Positions 28,415 to 38,000 of a stretch of 64,000 bases of DNA are shown here, piece after piece (position 1 is the stretch's first letter; each line of letters opens with the position of its first letter). The notes under the pieces were generated by a model. That model was given only the letters and a program-made list of their open reading frames with translations, was not told the DNA's origin and ran no database searches. Source of the DNA: Cupriavidus pampae (GTDB lineage Bacteria > Pseudomonadota > Gammaproteobacteria > Burkholderiales > Burkholderiaceae); NCBI RefSeq assembly GCF_914271485.1, contig NZ_CAJZAG010000009.1:248001-312000 (forward strand). Direction: 5' to 3'. The position numbers and the translations under genes were made by a program.

Positions 28415-29316
28415 GGGTTGGGGGCTGCCGGCACTGACGGCAGCCTTAACAAGCCTTGCTCGCTCTGCTCGTCCACCGGCACGTACACCAGCATCCGCAC
28501 ACCATGCCGCGGTGACGACCACCAGTTGTTGCTGTGCAGATTCAGCATGCCGGTCTCCGCGTGGAAAAACCGTTTGTTCTGGTTCTCGAAGCCCCGCACC
28601 TGATAACGCGGCCACAGTTCGCGAAAGATCGGCGATACGGCCATGAAGCGTTGCAGATGCCCCTGCCAGATCGGGTCCTGCGTATGTTCCGCCATCTGCG
28701 CGCGGAACAGCGCAACCATCGCCGCGACCATACCGTCGTAGTCCACGACAATCGACTTCCATTGCGGATGCGATAGCGCCAGATACAGGCAGTTACGGTC
28801 TTCCGTGGGAATGCGGCCCAGGTCCATGCCGACCAGACGGCAATACGCATCGTTGTAGCCCAGAATGTCGAACCGCGTGTTCTCCACCAGCGCCGGCAAC
28901 GGATCAAGCTGATCGAGGATGCGTTGCGTCGCCGGCAGAACGGCTTCGCACGGCGCACGCACGCCCGTGGGACGCGGCATGCCGGCCAGCACGAACAGAT
29001 GCTCGGTCTCCGACTCGGTGCATTGCAGCGCGCCGGCCACAGCGCTCAGCACCTTGGCCGACACGCGAATCGGCCGCCCCTGCTCCAGCTTCGTGTACCA
29101 CGTGATGCCGATATCGGCGAGCGCGGCCACCTCTTCGCGCCGCAACCCCGGGGTGCGCTTGCGCCCGATGCGTCCAAGCCCCATTTGCGCGGGATCGAGA
29201 CTCTCGCGACGTGCCCGCAGGAACGCGCCGAGTTCCTGCGAGCGGCTATCGAAGCCCCCGTCATCGGTCATATCGTCAAGCGACACCGCTTCGAGCAGAG
29301 CCGGGCGTGCAGTCAT
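28411..29316 (-). CDS. XRE-family regulator with MmyB-like ligand-binding domain
   Basis: A 301-residue DNA-binding protein. An N-terminal helix-turn-helix (GLRREEVAALADIGITWYTKL, about residues 57-77) is followed by a domain of the MmyB-like ligand-binding type (SVSDPV-like regions absent here, but PAALVENTRFDILGYNDAY-style text is present). It is divergent from an MFS exporter, and repeated operator-like boxes lie between, so it is probably the local regulator, responding to a small molecule carried by the exporter. AGGAG precedes the ATG at good spacing. The gene ends on four bases shared with rluB. Confidence 0.85.
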   Translation of the reverse strand: MTARPALLEAVSLDDMTDDGGFDSRSQELGAFLRARRESLDPAQMGLGRIGRKRTPGLRREEVAALADIGITWYTKLEQGRPIRVSAKVLSAVAGALQCTESETEHLFVLAGMPRPTGVRAPCEAVLPATQRILDQLDPLPALVENTRFDILGYNDAYCRLVGMDLGRIPTEDRNCLYLALSHPQWKSIVVDYDGMVAAMVALFRAQMAEHTQDPIWQGHLQRFMAVSPIFRELWPRYQVRGFENQNKRFFHAETGMLNLHSNNWWSSPRHGVRMLVYVPVDEQSEQGLLRLPSVPAAPNP

Positions 29317-29352
29317 GCAAGAACTCCTGTGAACCTAGGCTGACACAATTTA

Positions 29353-29386
29353 TACCAGTCTAGACTGACTCTTGTACCAGTCTAGA
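29353..29386. promoter_or_regulatory. Doubled operator between XRE regulator and MFS gene
   Basis: TACCAGTCTAGA occurs at 29353-29364 and 29375-29386, exactly 22 bp (two helical turns) apart. The first copy is part of a perfect 12-bp palindrome CAGTCTAGACTG (29356-29367). This is the expected layout for cooperative dimer binding by the divergent XRE regulator; the binding itself is inference. Confidence 0.7.
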
Positions 29387-29438
29387 TGCGCCACGATACT
29401 ACCGCACACCAAGTAGCACAAGGCAACCCCGGATACCC

Positions 29439-30905
29439 ATGAGTACGTCTACTACCTCCCCAACGCTGGCCAAGGCCGGCCTCTATGTGCTGCTGGCAGG
29501 CCAACTGCTGCCACAGATCGATTTCTCGATCGTCAACGTGGCGCTCAACAGCATCGAGCAATCGCTGCATGCCACGGCGACCGAGCTCGAACTGATGGTC
29601 GCCGTCTACGGCGTGGCCTTCGCGGTATGCCTCGCCATGGGCGGCCGCCTCGGCGACAACTTCGGCCGTCGCCGCGTCTTCAACATGGGCGTGCTGTTGT
29701 TCGGCATCGCCTCGCTGCTATGTGGCATCGCCGATTCGATGTTGATGCTGCTGGCCGCGCGCGTGCTGCAGGGCGCCGCCGCGGCACTGCTGGTACCGCA
29801 GATTCTGGCCACCATCCATGTAGGGCTGCGCGGCCATGCGCATTCGCGCGCGATCGCGCTGTTCGGATCGGTCAGCGGTATTGCCTTCATCATCGGACAG
29901 GTGCTTGGCGGCGTGCTGGTCTCGGCCGATATCGCCGGACTGGGCTGGCGTAGTGCCTTCCTGATCAACCTCCCGGTCTGCGCCGTCGTCCTCGCGCTAT
30001 CGCCGCGGCTGATTCCCGAGACGCGCCGCGAGAACGCGTTCGGCATCGACGTGCCTGGCACCGTGATCCTGGCGGTGGTGATCATCGCGATCCTGCTGCC
30101 GCTCGCCATGGGCCCGACCATGCACTGGTCCTGGCCACTGCTGGCCACCATGGCAGCCGCGGTGCCGCTGCTCGCGCTGCTGTGGCGCGTCGAACTGCGT
30201 CAGGAGCGACAAGGCCTGCACCCGCTGTTGCCGCCTTCGCTGATGCGCCTGCCCAGCGTCCGCTTCGGCCTCGCGATCGCGATCCTGTTGTTCACCAGCT
30301 GGAGCGGCATGATGTTCGTGCTGGCGCTGGCCCTGCAATCGGGCGCGCATCTGTCGCCGACCGAATGCGGCAATGCGTTCATTGCGCTCGGTACCGCCTA
30401 CTTCATCTGCGCGGTGTTCAGCGCGCGCATCGTCGCGCTGATCGGGCGCACGCGTACGCTGATTGCCGGCTGCGCGATCCATATCGTGGGCATGCTGGCG
30501 CTGTGCTACACGCTGCATCACGTATGGCCGCACCCGACGTGGCTGGACATGGCCGCGCCGACCGTGGTGATCGGCTTCGGCAATGCGCTGATGGTGGGTT
30601 GCTTCTATCGGATCGGGCTGGCCGATATTCCGCCCGACCACGCCGGTGCGGGCAGCGCGATGCTGGCAACGATGCAGCAGGCGTCCTTTGGTCTGGGCTC
30701 GGCGTTGCTGGGCACCGTGTTCGCACAGGTGCTGCATCACGCGGGCGGTGCCAGCGTGGCCGGCCCGGCCTACTATCTCGACGCGACGCTGGCGGGCCTT
30801 GGCGCGGAGCTGGCGCTCGTCACGCTCCTGCTGGCTGGCGCCGTGCGCTATCACGCGCGGCACGGGCAGCCGGTGCTCCCGGCCGCCGCCTGTCCGTCGT
30901 CGTGA
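29439..30905 (+). CDS. MFS drug/solute exporter, DHA2 (14-segment) type
   Basis: A 488-residue inner-membrane transporter with about 14 hydrophobic segments. The MFS motif A loop (GGRLGDNFGRRRVF) follows segment 2, and RVLQGAAAALLVPQIL and the motif C-like GSVSGIAFIIGQVLGG are typical of proton-driven drug antiporters of the EmrB/QacA group. The substrate is unknown. It diverges from the XRE regulator and shares its operator region, so it is probably induced by its own substrate. Confidence 0.9.
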   Translation: MSTSTTSPTLAKAGLYVLLAGQLLPQIDFSIVNVALNSIEQSLHATATELELMVAVYGVAFAVCLAMGGRLGDNFGRRRVFNMGVLLFGIASLLCGIADSMLMLLAARVLQGAAAALLVPQILATIHVGLRGHAHSRAIALFGSVSGIAFIIGQVLGGVLVSADIAGLGWRSAFLINLPVCAVVLALSPRLIPETRRENAFGIDVPGTVILAVVIIAILLPLAMGPTMHWSWPLLATMAAAVPLLALLWRVELRQERQGLHPLLPPSLMRLPSVRFGLAIAILLFTSWSGMMFVLALALQSGAHLSPTECGNAFIALGTAYFICAVFSARIVALIGRTRTLIAGCAIHIVGMLALCYTLHHVWPHPTWLDMAAPTVVIGFGNALMVGCFYRIGLADIPPDHAGAGSAMLATMQQASFGLGSALLGTVFAQVLHHAGGASVAGPAYYLDATLAGLGAELALVTLLLAGAVRYHARHGQPVLPAAACPSS

Positions 30906-30910
30906 TTAAT

Positions 30911-30949
30911 CGTCGTACTCAGTCGTCGTAGTCAGTCGTCGTAGTTCGC
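30911..30949. repeat. 13-bp triple tandem repeat across the def stop codon
   Basis: CGTCGTACTCAGT, CGTCGTAGTCAGT and CGTCGTAGTTCGC follow one another (30911-30923, 30924-30936, 30937-30949). On the def strand this is TACGACGACTGA plus one base, repeated: the last three codons and stop of def are duplicated into the intergenic region. Confidence 0.85.
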
Positions 30950-31465
30950 GGGCAGTTCGGGAAAGAGGACTTCGGTGAAGCCAAAGCGCGAGAAGTCCTC
31001 GATCCGCATCGGGTACAGCACGCCCAGCAGGTGATCGCATTCGTGCTGCACCACGCGCGCATGAAAACCATCCGCGACGCGCTCGATGCGGTGGCCCTCG
31101 ATGTCGTAGCCCGAGTAGCGCAGATGCGTGTAGCGCGGCACCACGCCGCGCAGGCCCGGCACCGACAGGCAGCCTTCCCAGCCGTCCTCGCGCTCTTCCG
31201 ATAACGGCTCGATGACCGGGTTGATCAGCACGGTCTTCGGCACCATCGGCCGGTCCGGCTGATTGGGTGCACGGTCGAAGCCAAAGATCACCACCTGCAG
31301 GTCCACGCCGATCTGCGGCGCGGCCAGCCCCGCACCGTTCGCATAGGCCATGGTGTCGAACATATCCTCGACGAGCGCGCGCAACTCCGGGGTATTGAAG
31401 CGCGTCACGGGCTGCGCGATCCGCAGCAGGCGCGAATCGCCCATCTTCAGGATGTCTCGAATCAT
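30932..31465 (-). CDS. def: Peptide deformylase
   Basis: A 177-residue metalloenzyme removing the formyl group from nascent proteins. GAGLAAPQIGV, EGCLSVPGLRG and QHECDHLLGVLYPMRI are the three deformylase motifs, giving the cysteine, two histidines and catalytic glutamate. The ATG at 31465 begins MIRDILKMGDSRLLRIAQPV. It follows ligA by 16 bp rather than pairing with fmt, so this may be one of two deformylases in the genome. Its last codons and stop are part of a 13-bp tandem repeat. Confidence 0.95.
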   Translation of the reverse strand: MIRDILKMGDSRLLRIAQPVTRFNTPELRALVEDMFDTMAYANGAGLAAPQIGVDLQVVIFGFDRAPNQPDRPMVPKTVLINPVIEPLSEEREDGWEGCLSVPGLRGVVPRYTHLRYSGYDIEGHRIERVADGFHARVVQHECDHLLGVLYPMRIEDFSRFGFTEVLFPELPANYDD

Positions 31466-31481
31466 CTTGCTTTCCTCCGGT

Positions 31482-33620
31482 TCAGCCAGCGTCCGGCTGT
31501 TCTGCACCCGCCGCTAACAGCGCCAGCATGCCATCCTCGTCGATCACGGCCACGCCGAGTGCCTGTGCCTTTTCCAGCTTGCTGCCCGCCTCGGCACCGG
31601 CCACTACGTAGTCGGTCTTCTTCGACACCGAACCGGCCACCTTGGCGCCCGCGGCTTCCAGCCGCTCCTTCGCATCTTCGCGCGAAAGCGTGGGCAGCGT
31701 GCCGGTCAGCACAAACGTCTTGCCCGCGAGCGGCGCCGGCACGCGCGCGGCCGGTTCGCTCTCCGACGGCGTCACGCCCGATGCCAGCAGATCCTCGATG
31801 ACCTGACGGTTGTGCTCCTCGGCGAAGAAATTGGCGATCGACTGCGCCACCACGGGGCCCACATCGTTGACCTCGAGCAGCGCCGCTTCGTCGGCATCCA
31901 TCACCGCCTGCAGCTTGCCGAAGTGTTTGGCCAGATCCTTGGCGGTAGATTCCCCGACGTGGCGAATGCCCAGTGCGAAAATGAAACGATTGAGCACCGG
32001 TGCGCGCGAGTTCTCGATGGCCGTGACGATATTGGCCGCCGACTTGTCCGCCATGCGATCGAGCGCCGCGAGCTTCATCACGCCGAGCTTGTACAGATCG
32101 GCTGGCGTGCGCACGATGCCCTGGTCGACGAGTTGCTCCACGAGCTTGTCGCCGAGCCCTTCGATATCCATGGCGCGACGCTGCGCGAAATGCAGCAGCG
32201 CCTGCTTGCGCTGGGCCGCGCAGATCAGGCCGCCGGTGCAGCGCGCAATGACCTCGCCTTCCAGCTTCTCGATATGCGAGCCGCACACCGGGCATGCGGT
32301 CGGCATGACGAACGCGCGCGCATCCGCGGGCCGGCGTTCGAGTACCACGGCCGCGACCTCGGGAATCACGTCGCCCGCGCGACGCACGATCACGGTATCG
32401 CCGATATGCACGTCCTTGCGGCGAATTTCGTCCTCGTTGTGCAGCGTGGCGTTGGTCACCGTGACGCCGCCGACAAACACCGGCGCCAGCCGTGCCACCG
32501 GCGTAATCGCGCCCGTGCGGCCCACCTGCACTTCGATGTCCTCGACCACCGTGGTCATTTCCTGCGCGGGGAATTTGTGCGCCAGCGCAAAGCGCGGCGC
32601 GCGCGAGACAAAGCCAAGCTGCTCCTGCTCCGCCAGCGCATTGACCTTGTAGACCACCCCGTCGATGTCGTACGGCAGTTGGTCGCGGCGCGCGCCAATC
32701 TCGCGATAAAACCCGAGCAGGCCTTGCACGCCCTTGACCACCTTGCGCTCGGTGCAGACCGGCAAACCCAGTTGCGCGAAACCGTCCAGCATCACGCTGT
32801 GCGTGACTGGGCGGTCCGCCCCCTGCAACTCGCCAAGGCCGTAGGCGAAAAACGACAGCGGCCGCTTGGCGGTAATGCGCGGATCCAGCTGCCGCAGACT
32901 ACCGGCGGCCGCGTTGCGCGGATTGACGAAGGTCTTCTCGCCGGCTTCCGCCTGGCGTTCATTGAGCTTATCGAAGTCCGCGCGATACATGAATACCTCG
33001 CCGCGCACTTCGAGCACTTCGGGTGCCTGACCCCGCAACTTGAGCGGAATCGCCTTGATCGTGCGCACGTTGACGGTCACGTCCTCGCCGGTCTCGCCAT
33101 CGCCGCGCGTGGCGGCCTGCACGAGCTTGCCGTGCTCGTAGCGCAGCGACATGGCAAGGCCATCGAACTTGAGCTCGGCCGCGTATTCGACCGCACCTGC
33201 GGAGGCATCGGCCTGACTGAACAGATCCTGCGGCGCTTCCTCGGCGGCCGGTGCCGGACGGCCGAGGCCCTGCGCGCAGCGGCGATCGAAGTTGACCACG
33301 TCGTCGTCTTCGAAGCCGTTGTTCAATGACAGCATCGGCATGCGATGGCGCACCGCGTCGAACGCGGCCAGCGGCGCGCCGCCCACGCGTTGCGTCGGCG
33401 AGTCGTCGGTCAGCAGTTCGGGATGTTCGGTCTCCAGCGCCTGCAACTCGCTGAACAGCGCGTCGTATTCCGCATCGGGAACGGTCGGCGCGTCGAGCAC
33501 GTAGTACTCGTAGCTGTAGCGATCGAGTTCGTCGCGCAGCCATTGCACACGGGTTGCCGCGTCAGAAGCGCCAACCGGCGCGGAGGACTGTGCCTGCGCG
33601 CCACGGGTATTTCCGGTCAT
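31482..33620 (-). CDS. ligA: NAD+-dependent DNA ligase
   Basis: A 712-residue replicative ligase sealing Okazaki fragments. Domain order: Ia (EYYVLDAPTVPDAEYDAL), adenylation domain with KFDG (lysine 151 accepts AMP), OB fold, a four-cysteine zinc finger (CPVCGSH then CTGGLICAAQ), helix-hairpin-helix repeats and a C-terminal BRCT domain (LAGKTFVLTGTLPTLSREDA). A 20-residue serine/alanine tail precedes the core. ATG 33620 lies 10 bp after the zipA stop. Confidence 0.97.
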   Translation of the reverse strand: MTGNTRGAQAQSSAPVGASDAATRVQWLRDELDRYSYEYYVLDAPTVPDAEYDALFSELQALETEHPELLTDDSPTQRVGGAPLAAFDAVRHRMPMLSLNNGFEDDDVVNFDRRCAQGLGRPAPAAEEAPQDLFSQADASAGAVEYAAELKFDGLAMSLRYEHGKLVQAATRGDGETGEDVTVNVRTIKAIPLKLRGQAPEVLEVRGEVFMYRADFDKLNERQAEAGEKTFVNPRNAAAGSLRQLDPRITAKRPLSFFAYGLGELQGADRPVTHSVMLDGFAQLGLPVCTERKVVKGVQGLLGFYREIGARRDQLPYDIDGVVYKVNALAEQEQLGFVSRAPRFALAHKFPAQEMTTVVEDIEVQVGRTGAITPVARLAPVFVGGVTVTNATLHNEDEIRRKDVHIGDTVIVRRAGDVIPEVAAVVLERRPADARAFVMPTACPVCGSHIEKLEGEVIARCTGGLICAAQRKQALLHFAQRRAMDIEGLGDKLVEQLVDQGIVRTPADLYKLGVMKLAALDRMADKSAANIVTAIENSRAPVLNRFIFALGIRHVGESTAKDLAKHFGKLQAVMDADEAALLEVNDVGPVVAQSIANFFAEEHNRQVIEDLLASGVTPSESEPAARVPAPLAGKTFVLTGTLPTLSREDAKERLEAAGAKVAGSVSKKTDYVVAGAEAGSKLEKAQALGVAVIDEDGMLALLAAGAEQPDAG

Positions 33621-33630
33621 CGCGGCGCTC

Positions 33631-35022
33631 CTACAGACTGAACAACCGTTGCGCGACGGGCGAACCAGCCGGCATGCCACGCGCCTCGAGCTTTTCGTAA
33701 AGCTTTTCGAGGTGACCGAAGATCGCGACGAACGACGCTTCGCTCAGCGGACGCATGTTGTCATCGACGAGCTGCGCGCCCATGCGCTGCGCCAGGCTGT
33801 AGCCGTACTCGCACACCGTCTTGAACGGCTTGGTCGCCTGAGCGGCCACGGGCACATCCAGCAGCAGCGTGATCTGGCCGCCGGCGTTGATGGTCAGATC
33901 GTCGCGCAGGAAGTTGGTATCGCCGAACTGCAGCGTGAACAGCGGACGCTGCACACCGTCGACATCGGCCTGATAGCGCGAGAAGCGCGTGCCGTCGCGC
34001 GACAGTACGAGCCCATCCTGCGTGGCCACGTTCTGCACGTACGCGGCCGACCACGGCGCGCCATCGGAAATCACGTTGACGCCCAGCTGCACATCGCAGC
34101 CTGCGGCAAACCCATCGAGCTCGCGCGCATTGGCCACGGTCTCGGTCATGTCCGGCAACTCGGCCGAGGCATCGAGCGCTTCCGCCAGCGCCTCCACCGC
34201 GTTGACGAATTCCGAGAACTCGAGCGCGTTGAGCGGGCCGCTGCGATTGGCCAGCTGCACCGCCACCTGCAGGTCCTCGTACTGGTGGCCCGCGGTCACG
34301 GGCTCCCATGCGTTCGCTTCCACGCGCAGGCCTTCGATATGCACCTGCTTGGTCCCCGCGCGGCGCAGGCGCCCCGTGAGCGGCAGGATGCGATCGCCTG
34401 ACGCCTTGCGTTCGAGGTGCATCGGCACGATACAGTCGATGAGCGGATCGATCACGGCCGGCAAAGGTTGGCCACTGAGTTGGCCAGCGAGTTGGTCATC
34501 GAGCTGGCTCGACTCCGACCCGGATTCCGCTTTGCCGATCGTCTCGGCCTGCGGCAGCGGTTGCGCGGACCGCGCCTCCGCGCGTGCCGTGGCCTGCGTG
34601 GCCGCGGCAATTTGCGCGGCGTCGCCGGCTGCGTCATCGGCAGCGGGCTGCTGGGCCACCGCGACGGCCGCGGCGACTTCATCCGCCACGGCCTCGTCGG
34701 CCTCCGCGCCACCGGCCGCGGCATGCGCTGCCGCAGCGGCCACCGACGCGTCATGCGCATCGCCGGCACCCATGGACACCTTGCCGGCATCGCCGAGCGT
34801 CGGTTCGCGGCGCGCGACATGCTCGGGCGGCGTTTCCTGGAGCTTGGCCGCCGTCTCCGGACGCACGGTCTTGCCCACCACCGGCTCGCGCATCGGCGGC
34901 AGGTCGTCTTCAGGCATCAGCGGCCGCACGCGGCGCGACTTGTGAATCTGCCAACGGTTGTACGCCACCAGCAACAGCAGCAGTACGACACCGGCGATGA
35001 TCAGGGCATTCTGCAATTCCAT
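33631..35022 (-). CDS. zipA: Cell division protein ZipA-like
   Basis: A 463-residue inner-membrane protein. Residues 4-23 (QNALIIAGVVLLLLLVAYNR) form the N-terminal anchor, a basic patch follows (KSRRVRP), then a long Ala/Asp/Glu-rich linker, and the last 230 residues match the arrangement of the FtsZ-binding ZipA C-terminal domain. ZipA tethers FtsZ to the membrane at the division site. The smc-zipA-ligA order supports the call since primary sequence is weakly conserved in this family. ATG 35022 (MELQ) is preferred to the frame start at 35040. Confidence 0.85.
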   Translation of the reverse strand: MELQNALIIAGVVLLLLLVAYNRWQIHKSRRVRPLMPEDDLPPMREPVVGKTVRPETAAKLQETPPEHVARREPTLGDAGKVSMGAGDAHDASVAAAAAHAAAGGAEADEAVADEVAAAVAVAQQPAADDAAGDAAQIAAATQATARAEARSAQPLPQAETIGKAESGSESSQLDDQLAGQLSGQPLPAVIDPLIDCIVPMHLERKASGDRILPLTGRLRRAGTKQVHIEGLRVEANAWEPVTAGHQYEDLQVAVQLANRSGPLNALEFSEFVNAVEALAEALDASAELPDMTETVANARELDGFAAGCDVQLGVNVISDGAPWSAAYVQNVATQDGLVLSRDGTRFSRYQADVDGVQRPLFTLQFGDTNFLRDDLTINAGGQITLLLDVPVAAQATKPFKTVCEYGYSLAQRMGAQLVDDNMRPLSEASFVAIFGHLEKLYEKLEARGMPAGSPVAQRLFSL

Positions 35023-35068
35023 CAGGCGGCGGCCTCCCATCCCAGAGTGGTAGTGGTCGTCATCGTGA

Positions 35069-38000
35069 TCATGCTGCCTCCGCCATCGACACCGCGGCGT
35101 CCATATCCACCGCGACGATGCGCGACACGCCCTGCTCCTGCATCGTCACGCCGATGAGCTGGTGAGCCATTTCCATTGCAATCTTGTTGTGCGAAATAAA
35201 CACGAACTGCGTCTTGTCCGACATGCGCGCCACCATGTTCGCGTAGCGCTCGGTGTTGGCGTCGTCGAGCGGCGCGTCCACTTCGTCCAGCAAACAGAAT
35301 GGTGCGGGGTTGAGCTGGAACATCGCGAACACGAGCGCGATCGCGGTCAGCGCCTTCTCGCCGCCGGACAGCAGGTGAATCGTCGAGTTCTTCTTGCCCG
35401 GCGGCTGCGCCATGACCTGCACGCCGGCATCGAGGATTTCCTCGCCGGTCATGATCAGACGCGCCTGCCCGCCGCCGAACAGCGTCGGGAACAGTTCGCC
35501 GAAATGATGATTGACCTGGTCGAACGTGCCTTGCAGCAGCGCGCGCGTTTCCTGGTCGATCTTGGCGATGGCGTCCTCGAGCGTATTGATCGCGTCGTTC
35601 AGATCGGCCGACTGCGCGTCGAGGAACGTCTTGCGTTCGCGCGCGGCGGCCAGCTCGTCGAGCGCGGCCATATTGACCGGACCCAACGCGGAGATCGCGT
35701 TGTTGAGGCGCGTGACTTCGCCCTGCAGGTACGACGGCTTGAGGTCGCCCGTGAGCTTGTCCGCCAGCGCGGCCTCATCGACCTCCGCGGCGGTCAACTG
35801 CTCGCTGAACTGTTCCTGGTTCAGGCGCGCGGCCTGCTCCTTCAGCTGGTACTCGGTAATGCGATCGCGCAGCGGCTGCAGGCTGCGTTCGGCGGCCAGA
35901 CGCTGCTCGTCGTACTGGCGCAACTGTGCCGACAGGGCATCGAGTTCGATGCGCGCGGCCGACAGTTTCTCTTCCTTCTCGGCGCGGACTTCGAGCGCTT
36001 CCTGCAGACCCGTATGCGCGGTCTGCTCGTTGATCGTCTCGAGCTCCGCACGTGCGTTCTCGAGCGATTCGGCAATCCGCTCCGACTGGTCCGCCGCCAT
36101 CTGGATATTGCGGCGCAGTTCGTCGATGCGCCCCGCCAGGTTGCGCTCCGCGAACAGGGCTTCCTGCGCGGCGCGTTCGATATCGCGCAGCGTGTTGCGC
36201 GCGGACGCGAGCTTGCTGTCCAGCGCGTCGAAGGCCATCTGCTGGTCTTCGTGCGCGGCCTGCAGGTCCGCCAGCGCGGCATCGTGCTGTTCGAACGAGG
36301 CTTCCGATTCGGCACGCACCGCGCGCTGCTCCTCGATCTGCGCGAGGATCTCGCTCAGCTCGTCGCGAATCTGGCCGCTACGCGCGGAGAAACGGTCCAT
36401 CGCCTGCGACAGCTTGAGCACGTCCATCTGCAACGTGTGCACGCGGCGCGTGGCCTGCTCGGCACGGCCCCGCGCCTCGCTCAGCGCCTGGCTGGCCTGC
36501 GTGTACGCCGCATCGGCGCGCACGGCCTGGCTCCTGGCCTCGTCGGACATCAACGTCTGCGCGCGCACCTGCTTCTGCAGGCTCTCGATTTCCTGCTCGC
36601 GCGCGAGCATGCCGGACTGCTCCGAGTCGGCGGCATAGATCTGAATCGCATTGCGGCCAATCAGATGGCCTTCGGCCAGCACGAACGACGCGCCATCGGG
36701 CAACGTCTGGCGCGCGGCCATGGCCTGCGCGATGTCGTTGGCGGTGTAGATATCGGCGAGCCAGTCCTGCATGACCGCACGAATGCCGGGCTCGGTAATC
36801 TGCACGAGCGACATCAGCGGACGCAGGCCGGCCGGCGTCTCCACGGACCGCGCGGCAGGCGGCGGCGAGTAGAACGCAAGCTTCGCCGGCGGTGCGTCGG
36901 ACAGGAATGCCTTGACCCAATCGAGGTTGGAGACCTCGAGCGCGGCCAGCTTTTCGCGCAGCACCGATTCGAGCGCGTTTTCCCAGCCCGGCTCGATATG
37001 TACCTTCTTCCACAGCCGCGGCAATTCAGCCAGACCGTGGCGTTCCAGCCAGGGCTGGACCTTGCCGTCGGTCTGCACGTTCTCCTGCAACTGGCGCAGC
37101 GCGGCCAGACGCGCTTCCAGCGACGCGATAGCGGCGGCCTCGCTCTGCACGCGCTCCTGCGCGGTGCGACGCTCGGCGTCCAGACGCGGCACGCTGTCCT
37201 CGCTGTCCATCAGCACGGCCTGCGCTTCCTCGAGCATGGCTTCCTGCTCGGCCAGCTCTTCGCGCTGTTCCTCCAGACGGCTTTCGTCGGGCCGGTCGAG
37301 GCCCTTCTCCTCGAGCGACAGACGCTCGCGGCGCTGCTCGAGCTGCTGCAGCATCTGATCGGCGTTGCGCTGCTGCGCGGCTTCGAGCTTGAGCGACTGC
37401 TCGGCCTGCATGATGCCCGTGCGCTGCTCGTTGAGGCGCTGCTGCGCCTCGCGCCATTGCGCCTCGAGCGTCGGCAGCTCGTCGGTCTTCACCGCGACGG
37501 ACTCCTGCGCTTCCACCGTGCGACCCTCTGCCAGAGCCAGGTTCTCCTCGGCTTCCGCGAGCTCGTCGGTAGCCTGCTCGGCCTTGCCCTGCCATTGCTC
37601 GCGTTGCGCGGTCAGCGCGGCGATCTGTGCCTGCGTGCGGTTGCGCGATTCCACAACGAAGCGGATCTCGGCCTCGAGCTTGCTGACCGTGGCGTTGGCC
37701 TCGTACAGCGCGCCCTGCGCGGCGTGCATGCCGTCGGACGCGGTGTAATGCGCGGCGCGCATGGTCTCGAGCTCGGCCTCGACGTGGCGCAGCTGCGCGG
37801 TCTGGGCTTCGAGGTCGATCTGCGCCTGCTCGATCGCGCGCTGGTGGCGTTCCTGCTCCGTCAGCGCCTCGCGCTTGCGCAGCAGCCACAGCAGATGCTG
37901 TTTCTCTTCGCCTTCCGATTGCAGCGTCTTGAAGCGCTGCGCCACTTCGGCCTGGCCCTCGAGCTTGTCGAGGTTGGAGCCGAGTTCGCGCAGGATGTCT

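Noticed and set aside
26481..28762. Long open frames over the rluB repeat on both strands
   Set aside because: They exist because the 90-bp unit keeps every frame open; only the rluB frame has a real enzyme domain.
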